Under the pieces are notes generated by a model. The model was not told where the DNA came from, did not search any database, and was given only the letters and a program-made list of their open reading frames with translations. From the NCBI GenBank assembly GCA_016715965.1, contig JADJXG010000001.1:2175501-2239500 (forward strand): a DNA stretch of 64,000 nt. Direction: 5' to 3'. The DNA comes from Saprospiraceae bacterium (GTDB taxonomy: Bacteria; Bacteroidota; Bacteroidia; Chitinophagales; Saprospiraceae). Shown here in pieces: positions 26,501 to 35,159 of the stretch. How positions within the stretch are numbered: the stretch's first letter is position 1; every line of letters begins with the position of its first letter. The position numbers and the translations under genes are program-made.

Positions 26501-28411
26501 ATGAAAATGCGTTTTTTTCATAAATGGATTGCAGCTTGCATCGCATTAATTTGGCTGATCCTGGTGTTTGCTTTTGATATGGTGAGAACTCCATCAGAAA
26601 GGCATTATTCAAAGCAAATACTTCAAATGAGGGAGCAGTTGAATACAACCAGAGAACAACTTGATTCGCTTGATGCAGGACTTGCCATTCATCGAATCCA
26701 TACTGCCAGAATTGCATTGAAAAAGATTGACTTTTGGCTTCGATATCTTGAACCAATCTCTTATAAATTAATCAATGGTCCGCTGCCCTTAGAATGGGAG
26801 ACGGAAGTTTTTGAAAAATTTGAAAAGCCTTATGCACGTTATGGTGGTGGATTGACACTGGCAGAAAACTATCTGGAAGAGGAGGAATTTTCTGCAGATT
26901 CTTTGCACCATTTATTGGATACGGCCTTAAAAACCTGTGATGTTTTTTGGCATGATTCGATCAGGGTATTTTTAAGAACGCCGGATGCTTTTTTCTATGC
27001 ACAGAGATTGTTTTTATTAAATCTGGCCGCCATTTATACCACTGGTTTTGAATGTCCGGATACATCCAGAATTATTCCTGAATTAAAAATTCTTTGCAAT
27101 TCAGTTGCTGAAATACATGAAGCCCACAATGTCAGCTTTCCAGAGTTTTCATTAACCGACTCTTTTAACCTTGTTTATCGCTCAATGTTGGTTTGGTTGT
27201 CACAACAATCAGATGTTTGGAGTAAGTTTTCTCACTTTATGTTCATTCGCGATTATGTGGAACCTTTATTTGGCTTGAATCAACGGATGATTCAGAAATA
27301 CAGAATGAGGTCGTTCAGTTTTAATGATTATTCTTTAAGCAAGAAGGCAGTGTCGATATTTGACAAACGACTTTATGAAGCCCAGGATGACATGGGGGTT
27401 TTTCGTCCGGCCAGATTGGAAGAACAAAAACGGGAAATCATTGCCCTTGGAAAATTGCTTTTCTACGATCCCATTTTTTCTTCCAACAATCAACGGGCCT
27501 GTGCTTCTTGCCATGTTCCATCAATGTTCTTCACAGATACAACAGTACAAAGTGCCTTGAAATTTGATCGCAGAAGTCGATTGGAAAGAAATACTCCTTC
27601 GTTGCTGGGAAGCATTCACCAGCATTTGTTGATGCACGATGGCAGACATTTTAATCTGGTGAAGCAGATGAAAGAGGTAGTATCCAATCCCGAGGAACTC
27701 AAGGAAGATACCTTGCGACTGGTCAGAAAGATCATGTCTATTCCTGAATACGCTTTAAAATTGAAATCGGTAGCCTCCTTTACTTCCATCAAGAAACCAT
27801 CTTTTGAACACCTTACCGGAGCTATTTCGATGTACCTGGGGCAGTTTGTATATGAAAACTCGGCCTTTGACCGAATGATCAGAAACGAAGAAAAACCGGA
27901 TGAGCTGGCGGTTCAGGGATTTAACTTGTTTATGGGTAAAGCGCAGTGTGGAACCTGTCACTTTCCCCCACAATTCGGAGGGGTCAAACCACCTTATGTG
28001 GGTTCTGAGTTTGAAGTACTCGGAGTTCCTGCGGACACTTCGTTTCAATCGGTGAGCAGGGATTCAGGGAGGTATCATTTTCATCCATCCAAGGAAACCT
28101 TTAGAGCATTCCGAACACCAACGGTTCGCAACAGTCATCTGACCAAGCCCTATATGCACAATGGGGTATTTTGGAGTTTGGAAGAAGTGGTGGACTTTTA
28201 CAACAATGGTGGAGGTCAGGGAAGGGGCTTGATACTCGATAACCAAACGCTCTCTTCAGATAGTTTGAAATTGACCAGATCAGAAATGAATGCCTTAATT
28301 CATTTTATGCAAACCTTGGACGAGAAAATTGAAACTGGAGTTCCACCCGATGCATTACCTTTATCTAAAAATAAGAAATACCAACATAGGAAAGTTGGAG
28401 GAGAATATTAA
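26501..28411 (+). CDS. Di-haem cytochrome c peroxidase with N-terminal helical domain
   Basis: 636 residues. A membrane anchor or signal at residues 8-25 (AACIALIWLILVFAFD), then a ~300-residue helical, imelysin-like domain (GPLPLEWETEVFEKFEKPYA). The MauG/CcpA-type peroxidase domain follows, with two haem c sites, CASCH and CGTCH, and TPSLLGS and TPTVRNSHLTKPYMHNG. It acts outside the cytoplasmic membrane. The small cytochrome gene starts 8 bases after it, probably its electron partner. Confidence 0.88.
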   Translation: MKMRFFHKWIAACIALIWLILVFAFDMVRTPSERHYSKQILQMREQLNTTREQLDSLDAGLAIHRIHTARIALKKIDFWLRYLEPISYKLINGPLPLEWETEVFEKFEKPYARYGGGLTLAENYLEEEEFSADSLHHLLDTALKTCDVFWHDSIRVFLRTPDAFFYAQRLFLLNLAAIYTTGFECPDTSRIIPELKILCNSVAEIHEAHNVSFPEFSLTDSFNLVYRSMLVWLSQQSDVWSKFSHFMFIRDYVEPLFGLNQRMIQKYRMRSFSFNDYSLSKKAVSIFDKRLYEAQDDMGVFRPARLEEQKREIIALGKLLFYDPIFSSNNQRACASCHVPSMFFTDTTVQSALKFDRRSRLERNTPSLLGSIHQHLLMHDGRHFNLVKQMKEVVSNPEELKEDTLRLVRKIMSIPEYALKLKSVASFTSIKKPSFEHLTGAISMYLGQFVYENSAFDRMIRNEEKPDELAVQGFNLFMGKAQCGTCHFPPQFGGVKPPYVGSEFEVLGVPADTSFQSVSRDSGRYHFHPSKETFRAFRTPTVRNSHLTKPYMHNGVFWSLEEVVDFYNNGGGQGRGLILDNQTLSSDSLKLTRSEMNALIHFMQTLDEKIETGVPPDALPLSKNKKYQHRKVGGEY

Positions 28412-28419
28412 GCGATCCG

Positions 28420-28767
28420 ATGAAAGAGAAAATGATTACTGGTTTGATTTTATTGTTCAGTTTCTTAAGCTGTAAACCTAGAATTTATTATCCCTTACCG
28501 GAAAATGCATCTGCCAACAGCAAAAAAGTCATGCAGGAATATTTTAACCAAGGTAAGGATCTTTATAAAATAAATTGTAGCAGCTGCCATGGCATTTATT
28601 CAAGAGCCAGGGACAACTCACCGGATTTTACCAACCAGCAATTAGACACCTATCTCTCAAAATTAAAAATGGAGTCTTCTGACCAGCACAGCATGACGGA
28701 GCACATTAGTTACAACGACATGGAAGCCATTCTTCATTTTTTAACGTATAAACGAGTGAGGAAGTAA
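28420..28767 (+). CDS. Small c-type cytochrome lipoprotein
   Basis: 115 residues: signal peptide with lipobox FLSCKP, one haem site CSSCHG, and a C-terminal helix MEAILHFLTYKRV. The axial Met is probably one of the Met residues in KMESSDQHSMTEH. Encoded 8 bases after the peroxidase, so probably an electron donor or acceptor for it. Confidence 0.8.
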   Translation: MKEKMITGLILLFSFLSCKPRIYYPLPENASANSKKVMQEYFNQGKDLYKINCSSCHGIYSRARDNSPDFTNQQLDTYLSKLKMESSDQHSMTEHISYNDMEAILHFLTYKRVRK

Positions 28768-29012
28768 ATATGGCTTTCAGGATGTTTTGATTTCCCCAAT
28801 AAAGGCATCCAAACTAAATTGAGAATTTGGCTTTGATACAAAAAAGTTTTTCATCACTTAAAAATATTCACAATTTTAAAATCACGAAAAAACATGAATG
28901 ATGTGAATTCATGCTTCAGGGATTGAACTTTGAGAGTTATAATACGTTTATTATTGGTTTTAACCAGTCTTTGGTTTGAAACCACTTTTCATTCTTTTTT
29001 AATGGCATCGCA

Positions 29013-31733
29013 ATGATAAAAGACCACTCTTTTTTGTCCAACGCACACCCTTCCTACATAGAAGATCTCTATCAAAAATGGTCCAAAGATCCTGAAAGTG
29101 TGGACTTTGAATGGTCCAGATTTTTTCAGGGCTTCAACATGGGATTGGGTCAATCCGAAAACAATCATAAACCGGAATTTCTCCCAAAAGAATTGTCCGT
29201 ATTTGCGCTGATCGAAGCATACAGACAACGAGGACATTTATTGTCAGACACCAATCCAATCCGAACCAGAAAAGATCGAAAACCGGGTCTTTCGATTGGG
29301 GATTTTGGTTTATCAGAATCTGATTTGAAGGAGGAATTTATTGCAACATCCGTCCTTCTAGGAAGAAAAGGTACCCTGGCTGAATTGATTGCACAATTGC
29401 GTAAAATTTATTGCGAAAAAATTGGTTTTGAATATCAATACATCGAAGATCAAAAAAAGTACCAATGGCTAAAAAAAGAAATAGAATCCAGAAAAGACAG
29501 CCTTGATTTTGGATTGAACTTGGATAGAAAAAAGGGGATTCTGAAAGACTTGAATGGCGCAGTTATTTTTGAGAAATTTTTGCATACTAAGTACGTAGGT
29601 CAAAAACGCTTTTCTTTGGAGGGTGGTGAAAGCACCATACCTGCCTTACACACCATGATTCAGGAAGGTTCAGAACTCGGTGTTGAAGAAGTGGTCATTG
29701 GCATGGCTCACCGTGGTCGTTTGAATGTATTGGCCAATGTATTGGGAAAGACTTACGAGCAAATATTTAGTGAGTTTGAAGGAACGGCTGTTCCGGATTT
29801 GAGTTTTGGTTCGGGAGATGTAAAATACCATTTGGGCTTTTCTTCTCAAATAAAAACTGAGATGGGAAAAACAATCCAGCTAAAACTTGCTCCCAACCCA
29901 TCTCATCTTGAATCCGTCGATCCTGTCGTAGAAGGATTGGCCAGGGCCAAAGCAGATCTCTTGTATAAATCGGATTACGACAAAATTTTGCCGATTTTAA
30001 TTCACGGAGATGCTGCAGTTGCAGGGCAAGGAGTGGTCTATGAGACCTTGCAAATGTCACAACTCGAAGGATACTATACGGGAGGTACCATCCACTTTAT
30101 TATCAACAACCAAATTGGCTTTACCACAGACTTCGAAGATGCCCGATCTTCAACATACAGCAGCAGCGTGGCAGCAATCGTCCAGGCACCTGTTTTTCAC
30201 GTCAACGGGGATGATCCGGAGGCTGTGGTCTATGTTGCTGAGCTTGCTTTAAAATACAGGCAAGAATTCAATACCGATGTTTTTATCGACATGGTGTGCT
30301 ATCGCAGACATGGACACAACGAAGGAGATGATCCTAAGTTTACGCAACCTTCCATGTATCATATTATCAGCCAGCATCCCAATGTGAGGGATCAATATAT
30401 ATCCGTTTTGAACGGCAGGGGAGAATTAGAAAAAAAGATGGCGGAAGATCTTGAAAAAGAGTTTTGGGAAGTTCTGCAATTGAGGCTCGATCAGGTAAAA
30501 GAGAAGCCGCTACCGTATGCTTACCAGGAACCTGAGCTTGCCTGGAAAAACTTAAGAAAAAATGTAAGAGAATATTCAGAAGAAGACCAGCCGGTGACTG
30601 GAATTCAGATAGATGATATAAAAATTCTCTTCTCAAAAATTTTGAACATCCCCAAAGATTTTCGACCACTTGCTAAAGTCGAAAAAATATTAAAACAATG
30701 GAAATCCTTAGCCGAAAAGGAATTGTGCGATTGGTCGATGGCAGAGACTTTGGCCTATGCCAGTCTCCTTTCAGAAGGAAAAAATGTTAGGCTTTCAGGC
30801 CAGGATGTGAAGAGAGGTACTTTTTCACACAGACACGCCGTGTTGTTTGATGAGAAAAATAATCTTGAATACAATCGATTGAATCAAATTTCAGAAAACC
30901 AAGGGAAATTTTTGATTTACAATTCTCTTTTGTCTGAATTTGCCGTCTTGGGTTTTGAATATGGATACTCTCTGGCTACACCCAATCATCTGGTGATCTG
31001 GGAAGCGCAATTTGGAGATTTTTCCAATGGAGCCCAGGTTATTTTTGATCAATACATTGCCTCTGCAGAACTCAAGTGGAGTCGCATGAGCGGATTGGTT
31101 TTGTTGTTGCCACATGGTTATGACGGACAGGGGCCTGAACATTCATCTGCCCGAATGGAGCGATATCTGCAAGCCTGTGCAGAATTCAACATCATTGTCG
31201 CCAATGTTTCAACACCCTCTAATTTTTTTCACCTGATGCGCAGACAACTTGCATTTAATTTCAGAAAACCTTTGGTGGTGATGTCACCCAAATCCCTTTT
31301 TAGACATCCTGAATGTATGAGTTCGCTAAATGAGTTTGGTCCGGATACCAAGTTCAAAGAAATCATGATAGATCCAATCGCGGATCCAAAGTCCATTGAG
31401 AAAATTTTGTTTTGTTCTGGCCAGGTGTATTACGATTTAAAAAGAATCAAAGAGAAAGACAAAAAAGAAAATATTTTGCTCGTGCGCTTGGAACAACTCT
31501 ATCCTTTCCCAACAACAGCAATTAAAGAAATTCTTCATCAATATCCAAAGGTAGAATCGCGTTGGGTCCAGGAAGAACCACTTAATATGGGTGCAGCAGC
31601 CCATGTGCGCTCGTGGTGGCCAGGTGTTTCGCTCACCGTTGTCGCAAGACCAGCCAGCGCATCTCCTGCAGTTGGATATAAGAAAGTCCACGAGTCACAA
31701 CAGGAAGAAATTCTCTATAAAGCTTTTATGTAA
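29013..31733 (+). CDS. sucA: 2-oxoglutarate dehydrogenase E1 component
   Basis: Thiamine-diphosphate decarboxylase of the TCA cycle, 906 residues. N-terminal E2-binding helix (YIEDLYQKWSKDPESVD), then VVIGMAHRGRLNVLANVLGK, the ThDP site HGDAAVAGQGVVYETLQMS, RRHGHNEGDDPKFTQP and the C-terminal transketolase-like part (LPHGYDGQGPEHSSARMERYLQ, residues ~695). The E2 gene sucB does not follow, unlike the common sucAB arrangement. Confidence 0.96.
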   Translation: MIKDHSFLSNAHPSYIEDLYQKWSKDPESVDFEWSRFFQGFNMGLGQSENNHKPEFLPKELSVFALIEAYRQRGHLLSDTNPIRTRKDRKPGLSIGDFGLSESDLKEEFIATSVLLGRKGTLAELIAQLRKIYCEKIGFEYQYIEDQKKYQWLKKEIESRKDSLDFGLNLDRKKGILKDLNGAVIFEKFLHTKYVGQKRFSLEGGESTIPALHTMIQEGSELGVEEVVIGMAHRGRLNVLANVLGKTYEQIFSEFEGTAVPDLSFGSGDVKYHLGFSSQIKTEMGKTIQLKLAPNPSHLESVDPVVEGLARAKADLLYKSDYDKILPILIHGDAAVAGQGVVYETLQMSQLEGYYTGGTIHFIINNQIGFTTDFEDARSSTYSSSVAAIVQAPVFHVNGDDPEAVVYVAELALKYRQEFNTDVFIDMVCYRRHGHNEGDDPKFTQPSMYHIISQHPNVRDQYISVLNGRGELEKKMAEDLEKEFWEVLQLRLDQVKEKPLPYAYQEPELAWKNLRKNVREYSEEDQPVTGIQIDDIKILFSKILNIPKDFRPLAKVEKILKQWKSLAEKELCDWSMAETLAYASLLSEGKNVRLSGQDVKRGTFSHRHAVLFDEKNNLEYNRLNQISENQGKFLIYNSLLSEFAVLGFEYGYSLATPNHLVIWEAQFGDFSNGAQVIFDQYIASAELKWSRMSGLVLLLPHGYDGQGPEHSSARMERYLQACAEFNIIVANVSTPSNFFHLMRRQLAFNFRKPLVVMSPKSLFRHPECMSSLNEFGPDTKFKEIMIDPIADPKSIEKILFCSGQVYYDLKRIKEKDKKENILLVRLEQLYPFPTTAIKEILHQYPKVESRWVQEEPLNMGAAAHVRSWWPGVSLTVVARPASASPAVGYKKVHESQQEEILYKAFM

Positions 31734-32011
31734 TGCAAGCTTGAATTCTTGCAATTGGGTTGGATCAGGCGCGATAAAGACAAGGCAAGACAAATATTCA
31801 GCTTAACAGGTAATGAGAATGCTTTTCAATAAAATTTTCCTCTGGTGGAAGTCTCCGAAAACAATCCTATTTTTTAATATCAAAGGATTTCATTTTCCAA
31901 TTTATTTCGTGTATGACAATACTTTATTACAATGCCATAAACTGGTTAAACTTTAAAGACTGCTTGAAAAATTCAAAGTAAGATTCTCCTCAGAGATTTA
32001 TTCAATTGGAG

Positions 32012-32019
32012 TAATTTTG
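32012..32019 (+). promoter_or_regulatory. -7 box ahead of the Crp/Fnr gene
   Basis: TAATTTTG, ending four bases before the ATG at 32024. No clear TTG at the usual distance. Confidence 0.45.
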
Positions 32020-32023
32020 TTGC

Positions 32024-32662
32024 ATGCACAGTCTTACGGAATTGGAAAAAATATTTGAAAAAGCACTTGTTGATCAGATTCGACAGGTGGGAAATTATAG
32101 AAAAATAGAAGCTGGTGCTCATCTGATAGAACCGGGTCAGGTATTGGATCAAATACCATTGGTTTTGTCTGGTTTGATCAAAGTGAGTCGAATCGATGAC
32201 GAAGGAAGGGAAGTATTTTTGTATTATGTAAATTCTCAGGAGAGTTGCGCCATGACCTTTACTTGTTGCATGGAGCACCATGAAAGTGAGATCCGAGCCA
32301 CTGCTGAAGAGGAGGTCGAAGTCATTTTATTGCCAGGATATTTGATGGATGAATGGATGAATAAATTTTCTAGCTGGAAGAAATTTGTCATGCAGACCAT
32401 TCATCTTCGATTTAATGAGTTATTGAAAACTTTGGATCAAATTGCATTTCAAAAATTGGATGAACGCGTGGTCCATTTTTTAATGGAAAAATCCAAAGCT
32501 ACCGATTCTACTTTGATCAACCTTAGTCACGAACAGATCGCTCAGGATCTAGCAACTTCGAGGGTAGTGATTTCCAGACTTTTGAAAAAATTGGAATTGG
32601 ATAAAAGGGTTTTACTTTACCGCAATCAGATTAAATTGTTACAAGCTTTTTACGAATTGTAA
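32024..32662 (+). CDS. Crp/Fnr-family transcription regulator
   Basis: 212 residues. N-terminal cyclic-nucleotide-type jelly roll (LIEPGQVLDQIPLVLSGLIK, DDEGREVFLYYV) and C-terminal winged helix (LSHEQIAQDLATSRVVISRLL). A CAMTFTCCMEHH segment carries three cysteines, as in a common Bacteroidota subgroup; they do not form the FNR iron-sulfur pattern. Target unknown. Confidence 0.92.
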   Translation: MHSLTELEKIFEKALVDQIRQVGNYRKIEAGAHLIEPGQVLDQIPLVLSGLIKVSRIDDEGREVFLYYVNSQESCAMTFTCCMEHHESEIRATAEEEVEVILLPGYLMDEWMNKFSSWKKFVMQTIHLRFNELLKTLDQIAFQKLDERVVHFLMEKSKATDSTLINLSHEQIAQDLATSRVVISRLLKKLELDKRVLLYRNQIKLLQAFYEL

Positions 32663-32687
32663 GGTCTATCGAAAAAGATTCATCTTA

Positions 32688-33152
32688 TTATTTATTTGAA
32701 CCAAAGCGGTAGCCCAGATGAAGTTTTCCTGTACCAATGATATTGTCTTCGGTCCCATCACCAAACCCTCTTCCAATACCCAGGGCGATTTCAAAAATGA
32801 TATTTTTTCTGGACACATATTTATATCCGCCATTAAATCCGAAACCTATAACTCCGTCGCTTCCATATGTCCCCAAAAGTCCAAAAGCTCCGCAATACCA
32901 TCGGTCAAATCCCCGCTCTGAATTATTAAAGTAGTATTTGATACCCGGAGTCAATTGGAAAAGACCATCTGCTGCGATCATATCGGTCTCAAAACCCCAA
33001 TCTTCTCTAAAACCGTATTCTAAGGAAATTGGGAAGGCCTCAAAGAGAAATGCAATTGGTTGAGCCTTCACCTCAAATTGGGCATCTGTCTTGCTTGTCC
33101 ACAAAATTGAAAACAGAATCAGAAATAAGAATTGTTTCAGCATTTTATTCAT
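32688..33152 (-). CDS. Outer-membrane beta-barrel protein
   Basis: 154 residues with signal peptide (FLFLILFSILWTSKTDAQ) and a Gly/aromatic-rich beta pattern (GFGFNGGYKYVSRKNIIFEIAL, LHLGYRFG). Ends 10 bases before rny on the same strand. Function unknown. Confidence 0.7.
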   Translation of the reverse strand: MNKMLKQFLFLILFSILWTSKTDAQFEVKAQPIAFLFEAFPISLEYGFREDWGFETDMIAADGLFQLTPGIKYYFNNSERGFDRWYCGAFGLLGTYGSDGVIGFGFNGGYKYVSRKNIIFEIALGIGRGFGDGTEDNIIGTGKLHLGYRFGSNK

Positions 33153-33162
33153 TTAATAAGGT

Positions 33163-34803
33163 TTATCTTGCAAAAGCGGTCGCACGTTTTTCACGAATCA
33201 CCGTAACCTTGACCTGCCCAGGATATTGCATCTCATCCTGGATTTTTTGAGAGATCATAAATGCCAAATCATCCGCATATTGGTCGGTGACTTTTTCACT
33301 TTCCACAATCACGCGAAGTTCGCGCCCTGCCTGTAAAGCATAGGCCTTGGAAACACCTTCGTAAGTCATGGCAAGTTCTTCCAATTCATTGATGCGTTTG
33401 AGATACGACTCCAGAATTTCCCTTCTGGCTCCCGGTCTCGCGCCTGAGATGGCATCACATGCCTGGACGATCGGAGAGATGATATTGTTCATTTCAATCT
33501 CATCGTGGTGGGCACCCACCGCGTTGATGATGACTTCATGCTCTTTGTATTTTTCACAGAGCTTCATTCCAAAAAGCGCATGTGAAAGTTCGGATTCTTC
33601 TTCTGCCACCTTTCCAATATCGTGCAAAAGTCCGGCTCTCTTGGCCATCTTGATCTGCTTTGGATTTAAACCAAGTTCTGCAGCCATTACGGCACATAGA
33701 TTGGCAGTCTCCATAGAGTGTTCCAAAAGATTTTGTCCATAAGATGATCTGAATCTCATTCTTCCAATCATTCTCACCAGATATGGATCCAAACCATGAA
33801 TGTCTAAATCAATGATCGTTCTCTCGCCTATTTCTACAATCTGTTCTTCCAATTGCTTTTTCACTTTGGCAGCAACTTCTTCAATTCTGGCAGGATGGAT
33901 TCTACCGTCTGCCACCAAACGTTTTAAAGACAATCTGGCCACCTCTCTTCTGATAGGGTCAAAACTGGAAATAATGATGGCCTCCGGAGTATCATCAACC
34001 ACGATCTCGGCACCTGTAGCAGCTTCCAGAGCACGGATATTTCTTCCTTCTCTTCCGATGATCTGTCCCTTAATGTCATCGCTGTCTAAGTTGAAGACGG
34101 AAACAGAATTTTCAATGGTGTATTCTGCACACATCCTTTGAATGGTCTGGATCACTATTTTTTTCGCTTCTTTGTTGGCGTTGGCTTTTGCATTTTCCAC
34201 AATTTCTTTTTCCATCGCGAGAGCGTCATTCGCAGCTTTGGCTTTTACAGCCTGAAGCAATAATTCCTTGGCCTCAGATTCCGTTAAACGAGCTATTTGT
34301 TGGAGCTGCTGGATGCGCTCTTCGTTGGCGTTTTCGAGTTCTTCTTTTTTCTTGGAAACAATTTTTAGTTGTTTTTCCAGATTTTCTCGCAAGGTATTGA
34401 TCTCAGCTTCTCGGATTTCAATATCCTGCTTCATTTGCCGGGCATCTTTTTCAATCACGCTCACTTTGAGTTCCCTCTCTTTTAAATCAATCATCTGACT
34501 GTTTTTAAAAGATTCGAATTCGGATTTGAGCTTGTTGAAATTCTCCCTGGTTTCTAGGATTTTTTGTTGCTTGATTGCGTCGTTTTTGGCCTCTGCCTTG
34601 GATATGATTTTATCCGCTTTGTTGGTGGCCTCATCCAGGATTCTCTGGGCTGTTATTCTCGCTTTTTCAAGTTCGAGGTCCGAGGATTTGTTGATATCCT
34701 CTAGTTTTTTCTGATTTGATTTTGCCACCACAGCGCGGATGATAAAAAATCCGATTCCGCTGCCTCCAAGCAAACCCAAAATTAAACCAATGATTGGATC
34801 CAT
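33163..34803 (-). CDS. rny: Ribonuclease Y
   Basis: Membrane-anchored endoribonuclease that starts mRNA decay. N-terminal membrane helix (GLILGLLGGSGIGFFII), long coiled coil (~30-200), KH domain with the GxxG loop in IIGREGRNIR, and HD domain with LLHDIGKV. 546 residues, slightly longer than usual owing to the coiled coil. Confidence 0.96.
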   Translation of the reverse strand: MDPIIGLILGLLGGSGIGFFIIRAVVAKSNQKKLEDINKSSDLELEKARITAQRILDEATNKADKIISKAEAKNDAIKQQKILETRENFNKLKSEFESFKNSQMIDLKERELKVSVIEKDARQMKQDIEIREAEINTLRENLEKQLKIVSKKKEELENANEERIQQLQQIARLTESEAKELLLQAVKAKAANDALAMEKEIVENAKANANKEAKKIVIQTIQRMCAEYTIENSVSVFNLDSDDIKGQIIGREGRNIRALEAATGAEIVVDDTPEAIIISSFDPIRREVARLSLKRLVADGRIHPARIEEVAAKVKKQLEEQIVEIGERTIIDLDIHGLDPYLVRMIGRMRFRSSYGQNLLEHSMETANLCAVMAAELGLNPKQIKMAKRAGLLHDIGKVAEEESELSHALFGMKLCEKYKEHEVIINAVGAHHDEIEMNNIISPIVQACDAISGARPGARREILESYLKRINELEELAMTYEGVSKAYALQAGRELRVIVESEKVTDQYADDLAFMISQKIQDEMQYPGQVKVTVIREKRATAFAR

Positions 34804-35008
34804 ATTGCAATAACAATTTGTTGGTCAGACCAATTCATTGAATTTACCAGAATTCCAAAAGGATTAGAGCGTAGCGTTGTAAGGTATGTTATATCAGAAT
34901 ATCCAATGAAAACTCGCCTTTATAGCCACATGGACAAGTTGGGGCGAACTCGAAGTCTTGTATTTATTGCTGTTAAACACTTTGAATACCGCTATATAAT
35001 GTTAAATT

Positions 35009-35116
35009 GCACCAATTCCTTCAGGTTTTCACATAAAATATTATGGTACTGACCTTTATATATTAAAAAATTCAGGATTCGTTAAGTCAAAACAACTTTT
35101 CAACATCCTTTGGTGC
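35009..35116 (-). ncRNA. ssrS: Probable 6S RNA
   Basis: A ~108-base transcript between pheT and rny with a full promoter at its 5' end (35116-35145). Its ends pair (GCACCAA / TTGGTGC). Inside, GTTTTGAC can pair with GTGAAAAC with one mismatch, leaving a large AU-rich central region and an apical GGT/ACC hairpin. From memory, the rod shape with a central bubble, the length and the location near pheT/rny fit Bacteroidota 6S RNA (the Flavo-1/Bacteroidales-1 type). The gap to rny holds no reading frame. Confidence 0.45.
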
Positions 35117-35145
35117 AAATATAGTCAGAATTTCGTTTTTCCCAA
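35116..35145 (-). promoter_or_regulatory. Consensus promoter of the small RNA
   Basis: On the minus strand TTG (35143-35145), 19 bases, TATATTTG (35116-35123): a perfect TAnnTTTG. It lies just past the pheT stop, away from any start codon, so it drives an untranslated RNA or a long leader of rny. Confidence 0.65.
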
Positions 35146-35159
35146 GGTAAAAAGGCAGG

